A stretch of DNA of 64,000 bases from Parascedosporium putredinis (taxonomy: Eukaryota > Ascomycota > Sordariomycetes > Microascales > Microascaceae), in the NCBI GenBank assembly GCA_949357655.1, contig CASHTG010000011.1, positions 744,001 to 808,000 of the forward strand, in the 5' to 3' direction. Every line of letters starts with the position of its first letter. The stretch's first letter is position 1. Position numbers and translations under genes: made by a program. The notes under the pieces were generated by a model that was not told where the DNA came from, did no database searches, and worked only from the letters and a program-made list of their open reading frames with translations. Below are positions 1 to 11,838 of the stretch, piece by piece.

Positions 1-1835
1 CGGGGAGTAAAATATCAATTCGTGCATGTGGACTCTTGTGTGCCTTAGCTTATTTCGGGGGCAATTGATCGCGAGATTTCCCAGCCGCCGGAAGGTCCAT
101 AAATCATGTCGATACTCACGCTGTCAACTACATGGATGTCATGATCGTTGGCTTCTTGCACCTGGTATTGCCCCCATGTCGTTGTTGGGAGGATTCTATG
201 AGTACATGTACATGTACATAGATGTATGTACATTGGATGTTTGCATCTTTCTCGCTGTCCCTACCTGCGCTAGACTGATCGACGGCGCATTGGGGGTCCC
301 CTCATTGGGGTCAATTGTTGATGCCTTCGTCCCATTTGCTTGACCGCTCAGACAGCCTGGTCAGCTTAATACAGCTCAGTACACCCTCAACAATTGATTC
401 CATACCCCACTCGCCTCGATTTCTTCCGTGCAACATGCCCTTCGCCGCTGCCTGCTGCCAAGTGTATGTGCTTTTTCATTTCATCTTGATGGAGAGAGGG
501 GTTGGTCCGTCCTGGTTCGCCTCACGGCTATGATGAGTAGGCGTCTCGGCATGTGTTGCGTCAACATCAGATGGTTCGCAAGTAAGCCACCATTCCAAGG
601 AGACATGGACTACAGACAACAACATGCTAATTTCCTGGGTATATATAGATCCCACGACAGGTGAATTTCGCGTTCGAGAGGCACCATCAACTTGACAACT
701 GTATCATAGCAAAGTTAATTGCGTGACAGCAGATATCGCATATGCCTCAGCTCCCTCCTCTTCGACTGAACCTCAATGGGTTCCAACATGTGACATCTCG
801 CCGAACCTATCTCCCGATGCGGGGATAGACGAGTGTGCTCTCTACATCTTTTAAGGGAGGAGTTTGGTAGCTCGTCGAAATTTAGTATCGAGGTTTGGCA
901 TTTCCACGCGTCCAGTGGCGCCCAGGCTGACCAGGCTTTTGTAGCAAAAGAATGATAATTTTAAGATAAAAGCCCTCGGAAGCTCGACGTTCGCGTTCTC
1001 GAGGGGAGGTGCAGGCTCTAGGGATGGATGCTTTGTGGAACGTACATGTAAGTAGAGAAGCCTCGGTATGGCGTGCATGAAAGGAAACGACAGCAAGTCA
1101 ACATGCAAGGATGCGCTGGCCTATGCAGTGTGCTAAAATGGGGCTGTGGTAAACGAAGGTCCCCTTTCAGTCAAAAACATGAATGGGAGGGAGACGGATG
1201 AATCACAAAGGTCCGCCAGGGCATCACGCGAAGCTAGCAACCGATGGGCCGCCCCGTAGATACATTGATAAATTGATCGACTGATCCATTGGATGTGGGT
1301 AAAATGTTAGTTGGGAGCCCTCTGCATTGCGGCCTCATGCAACATCTATACACCTTTGTAACTCCTACACTCCTACACGTTCGCAAGCCTTATTTAGACT
1401 TCGGTAATACTAGTCTTTTATCTTAAAATCTCCTGGTCCTTCAAAATCTCGAATGCAAGCACTGGGTAAGCTTCGGTAATGCATGCTGAACCACAGCAGA
1501 CTGGCCCACCCATACCTGGGATTTCACTCTTCCACTCTCTCGCCAATCGATCGTTGCTGGCTGCTAGGCATACCCAGGCGAGTCGTACACCTGTACCCAA
1601 ACCGGACACGAGGTCCTCGCAATATCCCGAATCTTACTCTGGATTTATTCTTGTCTCGTCAACTGGGCGTGGGCGAATGGAGCGATGGTGACTTCAAGTA
1701 ACCAGGTAGGTCTAGATCAGCTCTCCTGCTGCCGCTGTTATGTGCACCACGTGCGGGGCTATTGGGAAAACGAGGTCAATATATGTACAGAGGAACCCAC
1801 CAGCTCATTTATTACTCTAGAACGACCCCCGGCCG
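1..1835. other. no gene recognised
   Basis: All reading frames here are short and give peptides without recognisable domains or a coding bias, and no splice-linked exon series could be built. I see nothing else definable, only short mixed-composition intergenic DNA upstream of the kinase gene. Confidence 0.6.
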
Positions 1836-4477
1836 ATGTCTCATCATGGCGTGGCAGCACTATCCGAGGTGCCGCCGAACCGCGGATCGGGCGGACGTAC
1901 GACGGAGAATATACTACATATTGGGGGCCGGTTCGAGCATGATAGCGTCAAGCCTCAACAGGAACCCCTGTGGAACTCCGATCTTGTGAATTACGAGGGG
2001 AAACACGAGGAAGGCAACGAAGCGACCGCGAGTGGCCTGGACGGTCTGACTTTGGTGGAGATGTTTGAGTTTACTCTGCCCAAAGATAGTGAATCCCGCC
2101 GGTCAAGGCATCCGTGCGAACGGACCTTACAACGGCAACGATTTGCTATGATGGCGGCTCAAGTTATGAAGGCGCCTACGTTGCTGGATATGAGAATGGG
2201 AAGAATGAGAACAGCAAAAATGTGGACAGTTTGAAGCCGTCCCCCTTCCAGCCTGGGAAAAAGGGGGCGGTGGCCACTATCTTCGACAAGCTCGCGGACG
2301 CCAAGATCTTGTCAGCCTATCAAGATCAAGGGAGGTCCTACATACCTTGTATCAAATTTCATTCCATCATGACAGAGGAGGCTGTTTCGTGCGTGCTTCA
2401 GGAACTCAATTCCTCCCACAATAGACAATCGTTGCTGAATGAAGGACAATTGGCGGACTTGATAGCCCGGATTGCACCCCCGTCTCTGATCTTAGTGATG
2501 AGAACGTCTCGGGCAGGCAGTTCAAAAGGGTATTGGCGTCACTCATTCTTACACGCAAGGCAGATTGCATCTTCGATTTTGTTGACCACGGCTTGGACGA
2601 CAGGAAGCTCTGTGAAGCCGAGTTCAGCTTACCAGACCAAGATGTCATGTTAGAAGATGAAGGCTACCTGCAGGACTTATATAAAGGGTATCCTGGTCCC
2701 TGTCAGGATCCGGAAGTGTGGTCAAGGGAAGATATTCGCAACTTGAGAAGGGTGAGGTGGGAGGTCTCCCCGGTCTTCTTTACCATTGAGAGAGGGGACG
2801 CGCCTGAGTCGACGAGCGTACGGTATAAAATTGTCCACTATGAGTTGCGCAGCGCGGAAGAGACTCTTCCATTCGGCAAAACGGATATCGTCCCCAAAAC
2901 CAACGGGGCTTTTTCCTCGTTTGAGTTTTACACCATCAATCCGCATCAGCAAAACTTTCACCGATACACGGTATGCCACGTTTCCATGTTCCATCCAATA
3001 CATATACCATCTATCCCTCTTGCCATCTCTCTATTCCCTGCTAACAATGAAACAATTGATGCTGCGGTAGAAAAAGGCAAAGATCACCCCGTGGCAATTA
3101 AGAAACTTGAGGATAAAAGGAATTTGGAGGCAAGAGACCTTTTAAAATGTTTAAAAACGAGAGATACATACTCGATCGTCTCACCTTACGGAACCAATCT
3201 CCTCACGTGGTCAAGCTTCTGGCAACATTCGAGGTTGTGGGCAAGAGTGCACCAAGCAAGTACCACTTCATGTTTGAGGCGGCGGACGGGACGATTCTCA
3301 CCTTGTGGGAGAGCGAGAAGGAGTGGAAGAGAATCAAGTCCAGGTCCCAAACGGGACGCATCGAAGTTGCCCGCTGGGTCGCGCGGCAGTGCCACGGCTT
3401 AGCCGAGGGACTCAGCCAGTTTCATAAATTCTCCAAGTTCCACGACGACCCGAACCCGAAGACAAAAGGAATGCATGGTGATATCAAGCCAGATAACATA
3501 TTGTGGTACAAGGGTTGGATTCCAGGCAACAGCGGCCCTCTCTCAGTTCAGGCTACAGACAGTCCGGAGACGAGCGACGAGGATGACCTTGGGGTCCTAC
3601 AACTCGCGGATTTCGGGCTCAGTAGCTTTCACTCCACCGGCACCGTACACAACGTTATATCTTCCAACGATTTCCTCGATTACGCGGCCCCGGAAACGGA
3701 AGGCTGGCTACGTCACCCGCCGCCGGCCGACGTGTGGCAACTGGGGTGTTTGTTCCTCGACTTCGTCACGTGGCTCGTGACAGGGCCGACGGGGTATAAA
3801 AGTTCAAGGGGAAGAGACTGAGCCGAGGACTTCTCTTGAAAAGCCGTGCTCGATTTTCCACGTTCAAAGAGAATAAGGGAACGGTTCTTATATCGAGACC
3901 GAGCCAAGAGGCCAAGGTTCGGGACATAATCCATGTCTAGAAACGTTCTGGAGCCCACACTGACGGTTTCTGCTATAGCCAATGGAAGAGACCACCATGC
4001 ATGTTAATGTAAGCGCTAAGGTTCTCAAGGCAAGTTCTTCCCGCGACCTGCCCATTCCCATGATAAGGACATGTGCGATGCTAACACTATCAATACAACC
4101 AAAAGCACGCGAGCAATCTTTACAACAGCAAACACTCATCATCTTTTGTCCGTGATGTTATAAATTTGGTCATTAATCGCATGCTCGTCGTCGAGCCTTT
4201 TGATTGCTTGAACCAGCATCAGTACCCCGAGAAAACGAAGGCTACGTGCCGAATATCTAGCAGTGTAGCATCTGAAATATTGGGCGGGATGCTGGACATG
4301 GGAAATAGGAGCGAGAATTATTTCCAGCCATCAAGTGTAGAGAAGTCGGTGGAGTACAGCAAGGAGCCAATTGTCATCAAAACCACGCTTAAGCAGATGA
4401 GACAAGATGTTCTGGATAGGAGTCGAGAGAACACTGAGAATTTGGAGTCAGAGGCCCATCCGCTATGTGAGAAATAG
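1836..4477 (+). CDS. protein kinase-domain protein, frame-broken
   Basis: Serine/threonine-type protein kinase fold of the kind common in Pezizomycotina. Seen in order: an N-terminal region (about 2114-2960) resembling the leader of fungal kinase-like proteins; VAIKKL, the beta-3 lysine, at about 3090-3107; the catalytic loop HGDIKPDN at about 3475; ADFGLSS (DFG) at about 3606; AAPE at about 3687; and a C-lobe end, FVRDVINLVINRMLVVEP, at about 4143-4199. One intron is likely at about 2969-3069 (GTATGC to GCGGTAG with GCTAAC branch). The frame shifts near 2445-2462, near 3117-3145 and again between 3800 and 4129; the last stretch may hold a further intron (GTAAGC at 4009, branch GCTAAC near 4080, AG at 4128). 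Catalytic motifs are intact, so the kinase may be active if the shifts are sequencing errors. The start is uncertain: 1836 is the first plausible ATG of the upstream frame. Its neighbours are defence-like genes. Confidence 0.7.
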
Positions 4478-5205
4478 AGGTACAGGCAACAGAGGGCGTG
4501 ACGTTAGCCTCCTCCTGCTCTTTCCGGGTTATATTTGGCCAGGTACTCGGTCAATGTAAAATATAACTACATATACATGTCCTTAAGCTGAAAATTCGCG
4601 CGTGTTTATAAAAACACCAATGAGACTAAGCAGGTCAGACAGGGAGTCAAGAATGGAACAAAGCTTCAACTCGCGCACAATCCCTCATTTCCGTGTATCA
4701 AACGTCAGCGCCCTGTTTGCGGGACTGTGGACGGCGCCGACGGAACCCTGGTCAAGTATTACCCGAACTGGGCCCACCATCGCCGCCCTGATTCCGGCGA
4801 GCGGGGACGTAGCGGGTCCGAGCTACCGAAATAGGAATGTGCACGTTGCCAAGGAAAATGGACGAGAGGATTCACGATGCGACTCCATTTCTGTGCGCGC
4901 GCGCCCTTGGCCCTACACGGCGGGAGCCTAGCGCTCCAGCCCCCAAATCCGGTCGAGAAACAATCGTTCCTCTGGTTCTCGATGTGATTCGCCAATTGAG
5001 CACGGGAGAAGGTCGTTTCTCCCCGTGTTGCTCGTATAAAGCTCCTCTTCCTTTTGCTCCTTTTCACGCTCTTCTCTCCCTGCTCCCTCCCCCGCCAAAC
5101 CAACCCCGCGCCTGCTCCCTCCCTAGACTTTACCTCTCCGTGACATTTCCTCGCGTTATTTATTAGCTTCAGGAGTTGTCCCCCGCCGCCATTCGACCTC
5201 CCGCG
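4478..5205. other. intergenic, pyrimidine-rich leader
   Basis: No gene seen. The last 150 bases before the ATG at 5206 are strongly C/T-rich (about 5040-5165), as expected for the 5' leader of a filamentous ascomycete gene, and probably hold the core promoter and 5' UTR of the GFA-type gene. Confidence 0.5.
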
Positions 5206-5916
5206 ATGGCTCCGTACTACGAAGATCCCTCCATTTTCCCCATGGAGGGCGGTTGCTCCTGCGGCCTCATCCGCTACAGGGTCGCCCAGCCCTTCATCGC
5301 CGTGCACTGTTGCCACTGCACCTCGTGCCAGCGCGAAACCGGCTCCGCCTTCGCCCTCAACGCCATCGTCGAGTCGGCCTCGGTCGAGCAGCTCTCCCCG
5401 CCCACCCCACCATCCCCGCGGGGCCTCCGGGCGGGGCCCCGCCACCCCGCCCTACCGCGCCTCGAATACCGCCCCGCCCCGACCCTTCCCGCCGCCACCG
5501 ACGACGACGGGCCCTCCTCGCTCTACGCAGAAGTCGCCCGCCCCGACGACGCCCCGTGTCCCCGCCGCGTCACGCACCCGACCGAGTCCGGGCGCGGCCA
5601 GTCGCTGTCGCGGTGCCCTAGCTGCGGGACGTGCTTGTGGAGCCACTACGTCGGCGCGGGTGCCAGCTTTGCGTTTGTGAGGGCGGGCACCCTCGATGAA
5701 GCGTGGAGGATCGACCCGGACGTGCATATTTACACGCGGAGCAGGCGGGCGTTTGTGGCTATTGAGGACGGGAAGCCGCAGTTCGAGGCGTTTTACCCGA
5801 GTTGGAAGGAGTTGTACCGCCCGGATGCGCTTGTTAGGTTTGAAAAGGGCATTGCGGAGGCTAGGGCGAAGCAGGCGGCGGAAGCGGAGAAGGCGGGGAC
5901 GACGGGGGAAGCATAG
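5206..5916 (+). CDS. GFA-type (glutathione-dependent formaldehyde-activating-like) zinc protein
   Basis: About 236 residues, intronless, starting at an ATG in good context (cgcgATGG). It has the GFA/CENP-V zinc fold: GGCSCG near residue 15, CCHCTSCQRETGSAF near residue 35, and CPSCGTCLWSHY near residue 140; these cysteines would bind zinc. The ending, with IYTRSRRAFVAI and a closing FYPSW, is typical of fungal members. The family includes S-hydroxymethylglutathione synthase-like enzymes, but most fungal members have no proven substrate. The middle (about 5395-5590) is proline-rich in the open frame, while another frame encodes LPAHPTIPAG, closer to the family's usual linker, so two compensating shifts are possible there. 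Family call secure, reaction unproven. Confidence 0.85.
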   Translation: MAPYYEDPSIFPMEGGCSCGLIRYRVAQPFIAVHCCHCTSCQRETGSAFALNAIVESASVEQLSPPTPPSPRGLRAGPRHPALPRLEYRPAPTLPAATDDDGPSSLYAEVARPDDAPCPRRVTHPTESGRGQSLSRCPSCGTCLWSHYVGAGASFAFVRAGTLDEAWRIDPDVHIYTRSRRAFVAIEDGKPQFEAFYPSWKELYRPDALVRFEKGIAEARAKQAAEAEKAGTTGEA

Positions 5917-6583
5917 CCATGACTGTCTTACTAGAAAGATGTTCTCGTAGCCCTCCTGGTAGCCCGGACGTGATGAATCTCTCCGTGGTACTCGTTCCTG
6001 AATGGTGCCATCACCACATATCATAAGTCAGAAAGTACACACTCTTCGTGCGACCTTCACACACCTCGCTTGTACTGCAAGCCATCCACGTGCCGGCCAC
6101 ATCTTTGGTCAGAATCCACCCTCAGTCGGCAACCGTAGGACAGAGACCTTTTATTGGATCCTCGACGTGCCTCGATCAAAATGTCATGCCTCAGATATCA
6201 GGTTCCAGCTGCAATCGAGGACGTCTTGCAATCATCTTCGAGGCAAGGCTCGGCTCAATAACCCATGGAGGGGCGTTGGGCATTGTTTTCGTGCGGGGTT
6301 TCTAGGAGGCGGGGATAATCCTCGTCGTTGGGCGGACTTGGACTCCTCATCGCCCTTCCAGAGTTCGACGCGAAACCACCAAAAAAGAATCTTTCTTTGA
6401 TCTCTCGCACATGTTCCATTTGTTATCAAACTCGTATCTTTAGCAAGAACCTTCGGAACAATATCTTTTTATCTCTCTCTCTCGCGCTACGAATCTCTCC
6501 CGAGGTAAGAGTTCAAATTCCAAACCTATTTCTTATGCCGAAAGAAGCTCATTTTCCTCCCATGACAGAGAACCTCTAAGAAT
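5917..6583. other. intergenic, no gene recognised
   Basis: Spacer between the GFA-type gene and the NLR. The open frames here are short and unlike any family I know. The end (about 6460-6580) has CT-rich stretches that probably belong to the promoter or 5' UTR of the NLR. Confidence 0.5.
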
Positions 6584-9500
6584 ATGGACGCAAACGAGGG
6601 GAAGTTCACTGTCGGCTGGATTGCCCCGATGCCGTTAGAACTTATACCCGCCATATGTGTATTGGAGCATCATGAACCTGTGACGAAGGACGAAATCCTC
6701 TATCATGTTGGGCAGATAGGGCTTCATTGGGTTGTCATGGTTGTATGTTCGAAGATCGGAACCCATCATGCCACTGTCGCCTTGAGGGAGATGACCCATT
6801 CATTTCCAAACATCAAACATGTCCTTGTGGTGGGTATAGCAGGGGGTGCCGCACTACGGCCCCAGCCTGCAGCACCAAATGGTTCTCGGAGATGTCGTTG
6901 TCAGCTACCCCTTCGATCGTGAGGAGGCGTGGCGCATATCGATTTCGGCGGTTGGCAAAGCGAAACGGACTTTAATCACAGCGGACATACGCTACACCCT
7001 TCCGACGCTCTATTGAGCGCAGTGAACAATCTCCGATCCCAGCACGGGACCAGCGAGACGTCGATCCCGGCCTATCTCGCCCAGTTGAGGACACGCATCG
7101 CGGACGGAGAGCGACCAGAGTTCCAAGATCCTGGGCCTGACCGGGACTTTTACTTCCCCGATGACTACCATCACACAGAGAAGGACCAGCTCTGCGAGGG
7201 GCTATGCGAATTTGAGTACGCGACATGGAGGCGCGTCAGAGGAAATGCGGCACGAAGGGTCACAGATACTCCTTATATTCATTATGGCACCATCGCCTCG
7301 TCGAACGCGCTCATAGTTTCAAGCGCGAAAAGGAACGAATTATACCAGAAGCACAAAGCTATCTGCTTCGAAATGGAATCCGCCGGCATAGTGTGCAACA
7401 CCCAGGCCCTCGTGATCCGCGGAATCTGTGACTATGCAGACGCACACAAGAACAAAACGTGGCAGAAGTACGCTGCTGCCACCGCCGTCGCGTACGCCAA
7501 GGAACTTCTCCAAGTTCTACCGCCACCAATCACATGTAAGGCTCTCCTACTTGGCTACAAAGCCATTTCTCACTAATTCGAAACTAATGTCTTTGCAGCT
7601 ACCGAACCCCCAAGAACAGGCAGCCGTCATCACAATCTATCCTTGAGTGCCAAAAATCACTCGCCTTCCTCAATATGGATAACAGGGCACACGATTTTAG
7701 CGCCGCTGCCGAAGGGACATGTCAGTGGCTCATCAACCATGTCAACTACAAGAAATGGTCCGTAGCCCACCGCGGCCTGCTCTGGATCAAAGGAAAGCCG
7801 GGCTCCGGAAAGTCAACCCTGCTAAAATACGCTTTCAAACATCTTGACCGCCCGCAAGATATCGTCCTATCCTTCTTTTTCCACGGCCGTGGTACCGATA
7901 TGCAAAAGACCCCCTTGGTTTCCTTCGAACAATACTTCACCAAGTTCTCCAGCAGGCGCCCGAGTATGCATCAGATCTGGTGAGCGTGTTTGAAAACAAG
8001 TGCAAAGAAATCGGTAAGCCGGGGAGAAATGGGAATGGCATTTAGAGGAACTCAAGTCCCTCTTTGAGTCATCGCTGCAGGAAATGCAGCGATCCCGTAC
8101 CGTTTGGCTGTTTGTCGACGCTCTCGATGAAGCTGGCAAAGAAAACGCAAAAAGCATCTTCCAGTGGCTCAAATCTCTAGTCAAGATCTCACCATCTGCA
8201 GGCGGACAGGTTCGCATCTGTGTAACATGTCGCCACTTTCCGATTCTTGACACGGCCTGTGAGTTTGGGATATGCCCAGAGGAAGAAAACTACGAAGATA
8301 TCACCAGATATATCCGAGACCGGCTCTCCGACTATTTTAACATTTTCAAATCACGAATTCCATCCATTATCACGGACCGCGCAGCGGGCGTTTTCATGTG
8401 GGCCCGTCTTGTGATTGACAAAGTGGTTGACTTGGAGCTTGAAGGCGAAACGATGATGGCGATCGAGGCCGCGATTGACGAGATCCCTCTTGACCTTGAC
8501 CTTTTATATCATGATCTTATTCGGGACATGAAGCCAGCCTCCCGTATATTGATTGAATGGACCTTACTTGCTTATGAACCGCTAGAGTTGTTTGACCTGC
8601 GATGGGCCATTCTTGTTGATGCGCATCACCCGTACCGGTCGCTACGAGAATGCTACAACAGCGGTGCATTTATACAAGACTATGACAGAATGAAGAGGCA
8701 GATCTGTACGCTCAGTCGCGGACTTGTCGAGACCAATGGCGCGTCAAATGTTCAATTTATCCACCAGACAGTCAAAGACTTTTTCTCGAACGAGGCCTCG
8801 CCATCCTAAGGGAAATTTCCTCCATCGATATAGCAATCGGAACAGTACATTTAGAATTGTCTATGATATGCCTTAACTATATTGCAATGGAAGAAATTAT
8901 GGCAACGACACCAGAGATCATTTATGACATCCCAACCCCATTCCTAGGTTATGCTGTGGAATATTGGACATGGCACCTTCAACAGAGCGATATCACGGAT
9001 GTCGACCACCAGAGTTTTCTCAACGCCATTGATAGGATGCCTAGGAAACTATTAGATCACTGGGAAGACTTCCATCATGCATTAAAAGGATACTCGAATG
9101 AAACGCCATCCGGGATCACTCTTGCACATGTGCTTTCCTCGGAGGGTATACCAAGACTGTTGAAGAGAATCGTTGAGTCTGGAAAATGGCAAAATGAGAG
9201 CCTTCTCAATGCACAAGACAGAAATGGACAAACGCCCATCTCCTGCGCTATTGAATCCGAGGAGCATGCTACAATCGAGGTATTACTCGCCACCGGCCAG
9301 GTAGACATCAATTTGGTGAATGAACATGGTAGCGCACCTCTATCGCTAGCAGCCGACCACGGATTTGAAGCGGGGGTCAAGCTATTGCTCGCGACTGGCC
9401 AGGTTGACATCAATGTGAAGAATTCTCAAGGCAACACACCTCTCTTCTTAGCTACTGAGCGTGGTCATGAGACAATCGTTGAGTTATTGGTTGCTACTAG

Positions 9501-11125
9501 CCAGGCTGACGTTGATGTGGAGAATTCGAAGGGTGAAACGCCTCTCGTTGCAGCTGCTAAACGCGGAAATGAAGAAACTTTCAAGCTAATGGTTGCTAAA
9601 AGCCGTTTCGGCATGCAGTGGGATCATAAATATGCCCAAAGTCTTCTCCTAGCAGCCATCCAAGGGAGGAGTGAGGCAATCATCAAGCTAATACTTGGTG
9701 CTGCCCAAATCGACGTTTCAACGGTGTATAGCATTAGCCAGCAGCCTCTACCAGCAGTTATTGACGAGGGTGGGAACTTATTTACAATCACATACCCGCG
9801 AAAAGCCAGTTTCACCTTTTTAGAGACCATCTATACAACGACCGTCTCCTCCTCATAGCTGCGGAGTGCGGAAATGACATAATCGTCAGGTTATTACTCA
9901 CTTCTACCTGGGCTGATGCTGAGATAAAGAGCGATAAGGGAACCATGCCTCTCTTGCTAGCTGCCTCAAATGGCCATGCAGAAGTTGTCAAGTTACTACT
10001 TGCTACTGGCCAAGTTGACGTCGATGTGAAGGGTGCTGAGGGTAGCACACCTCTCTTGCTAGCTGCCTCAGATGGACATGTTGAAGTTGTTAAGTTACTA
10101 CTTGCTACTGGCCGAGTTGACGTGGATGTAAAGAATGCTAGGGGTCATACGGCTCTCTTCCTAGCTGCCTCATATGGTCATGTAGAAGTTGTCAAGTTAC
10201 TACTTGCTACTGGCCGAGTTGACGTGGATGTAAAGAATGCTAGGGGTCATACGGCTCTCTTCCTAGCTGCCTCATATGGTCGTGTAGAAGTTGTCAAGTT
10301 ACTACTTGCTACTGGCCAAGTTGACATCAATATGAAGGTCGCTCAGGGTAGCACACCTCTCTTGCTAGCTGCCTTAGGTGGTCATGTAGAAGTTGTCAAG
10401 TTACTACTTGCTACTGGCCAAGTTGACGTCGATGTGAAGGGTGCTGAGGGTAGCACACCTCTCTTGCTAGCTGCCTTAAGTGGTCATGTAGAAGTTTTCA
10501 AGTTACTACTTGCTACTGGCCAAGTTGACGTCGATATGAAGAATGCTGAGGGTAATTCGCCTCTCTTGCTAGCTGCCAGGTGGGGTCATGTAGAAGTTGT
10601 CAAGTTATTACTTGCTACTGGCCAAGTTGACGTCGATGTGAAGGGTGCTGAGGGTAGCACACCTCTCTTGCTAGCTGCCAGGTGGGGTCATGTAGAATTT
10701 GTCGACTTACTACTTGCTACTGGCCGAGTTGATGTCAATGCGAGGGATGATAAGGGTAATTCGCCTCTCTGTCAGGCTGCGTATGAGGATAACGTGGAAG
10801 TTGTCAAGTTGTTGCTTGCCACTAACCAGGTTGACGTCTTTGCGAAGGATGTGGAGGGTCATACGGCTCTCTTCCAAGCTGCCCGGGGGAATGTGGAAAT
10901 TGTCGAGTTGTTGCTTGCTACTGGCCAGGTTGACGTCGATGTGAAGGATTCTGAGGGCTGCACGCCTCTTTTTCGAGCTGCCTGTGGGGGCATGTGGGAG
11001 TTGTGGAGCTTTTGCTTGAGACGGGCCAGGTCGATGTCAGTCAGGAGTTCTGGAATGGCCAATCACCCGTCACAATGGCTAATGAGAGGAGAGATTGGGC
11101 ACTTCTCAAATTGCTAAGGGTTTGA
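6584..11125 (+). CDS. NLR-like protein: PNP_UDP - NACHT - ankyrin repeats
   Basis: About 1,490 residues in two exons (6584-7535, 7599-11125; intron GTAAGG to TTTGCAG, 63 bp). Residues about 10-320 are a nucleoside-phosphorylase-like domain (TVGWIAPMPLEL, VVGIAGG, CFEMESAG, VIRGICDYADAHKN), found as the N-terminal effector of many fungal NLRs. A NACHT NTPase follows: Walker A KGKPGSGKST near 7789-7818, Walker B VWLFVDALDEA near 8103-8135. The C-terminus carries ankyrin repeats, about 11 of them nearly identical 34-residue units. Fungal NLRs of this type act in the cytoplasm in non-self recognition and heterokaryon incompatibility; what this one recognises is unknown. The frame shifts near 6842-6846 (G5), 6923, 7607-7611 (C5), 7910-7914 (C5), 8021-8024 (G4), 8794 (G2), 9817-9821 (T5) and 10986-10990 (G5). 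Protein similarity continues across each, so I annotate one gene. The stop at 11123-11125 is in the corrected frame. Confidence 0.9.
9943..10950 (+). repeat. tandem 102-bp ankyrin-coding repeats, highly homogenised
   Basis: The DNA repeats with a 102-bp period (34 codons), each unit encoding a core like TPLLLAA..GHVEVVKLLLATGQVDVDVK. Neighbouring units differ by only a few bases; the two units spanning about 10112-10315 are nearly identical. Earlier repeats (about 9270-9940) are more divergent. The array lies inside the NLR reading frame, so it is a protein repeat, not a transposon or CRISPR array. Its length is probably variable between strains. Confidence 0.9.
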
Positions 11126-11838
11126 AGGTCAGGCTTCGCCCACATTTTTCACAATTCTAGATTGTACTGAATATATGATTAAATGGCGGGCACGGGTTCT
11201 GTTCAAAACCAACCAGATATTTCTCCATTCTATACCGCTACTACCCTTCGATCGAAAGAAGGCAAATACGCGAACGAGGAGACCGTGATTTGGACCATCT
11301 CAGCTATGCTTATCATGTCTACGAATGTGTAGACAACATGGTGGAGATTTGGGTATGCGTTTGGATCTTATTGCCCTGTTGCTTGGCCCTTTTTCATAAC
11401 AACTAGTCCTATATCCAAGCTGCTCAAGCCTTCACAAATCTTTGCATAATCGTCGATATCGCATATTTAACTCTCTCCATCTCAGGTTAGGACGATATAT
11501 CGATTCTCCCTCCTCTTCTGCCTGTTGGAGGTTGGAGGCGGAGTGATCCAGGATGACACCCCTGAAGAAATGCAACCTTGTGATTGGACGTGTTCCCCAC
11601 AGCCAAGCTCTCCCTCCCGAGCTGAGTGGGAATAATTGCCATATTAATTCCGAGCCGTCTTCCCTTTCCCGCACCGACAGTCTGTAGCGGTCCCCTCGAT
11701 CCTTTCCCCTTCTCCAATTCGAAGAAACGCCGCAAGCCGTTCCTTTCTCCTCACCACCAACCCCTCCCCTTCCCCTTTCACCCTTTCTTTTGTTTCCACT
11801 CGCGAGTTCGCGCAGAGCATGCGCTGCGCATCTCCGCC
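11126..11838. other. intergenic, no gene recognised
   Basis: Spacer after the NLR. The stretch 11,690-11,810 is C/T-rich (for example the run of CCCCTTCC-type sequence near 11,765) and is likely the promoter and leader of the next gene. No structured RNA or repeat was recognised. Confidence 0.5.

Noticed and set aside
9943..10950. Direct repeats considered as a CRISPR-like array
   Set aside because: No spacers: the 102-bp units are contiguous, in frame and encode ankyrin repeats; the genome is eukaryotic.
6584..11125. Reading the first NLR as several separate small genes
   Set aside because: The pieces together match the usual PNP_UDP-NACHT-ANK order, and the breaks are one-base shifts at or near homopolymer runs.
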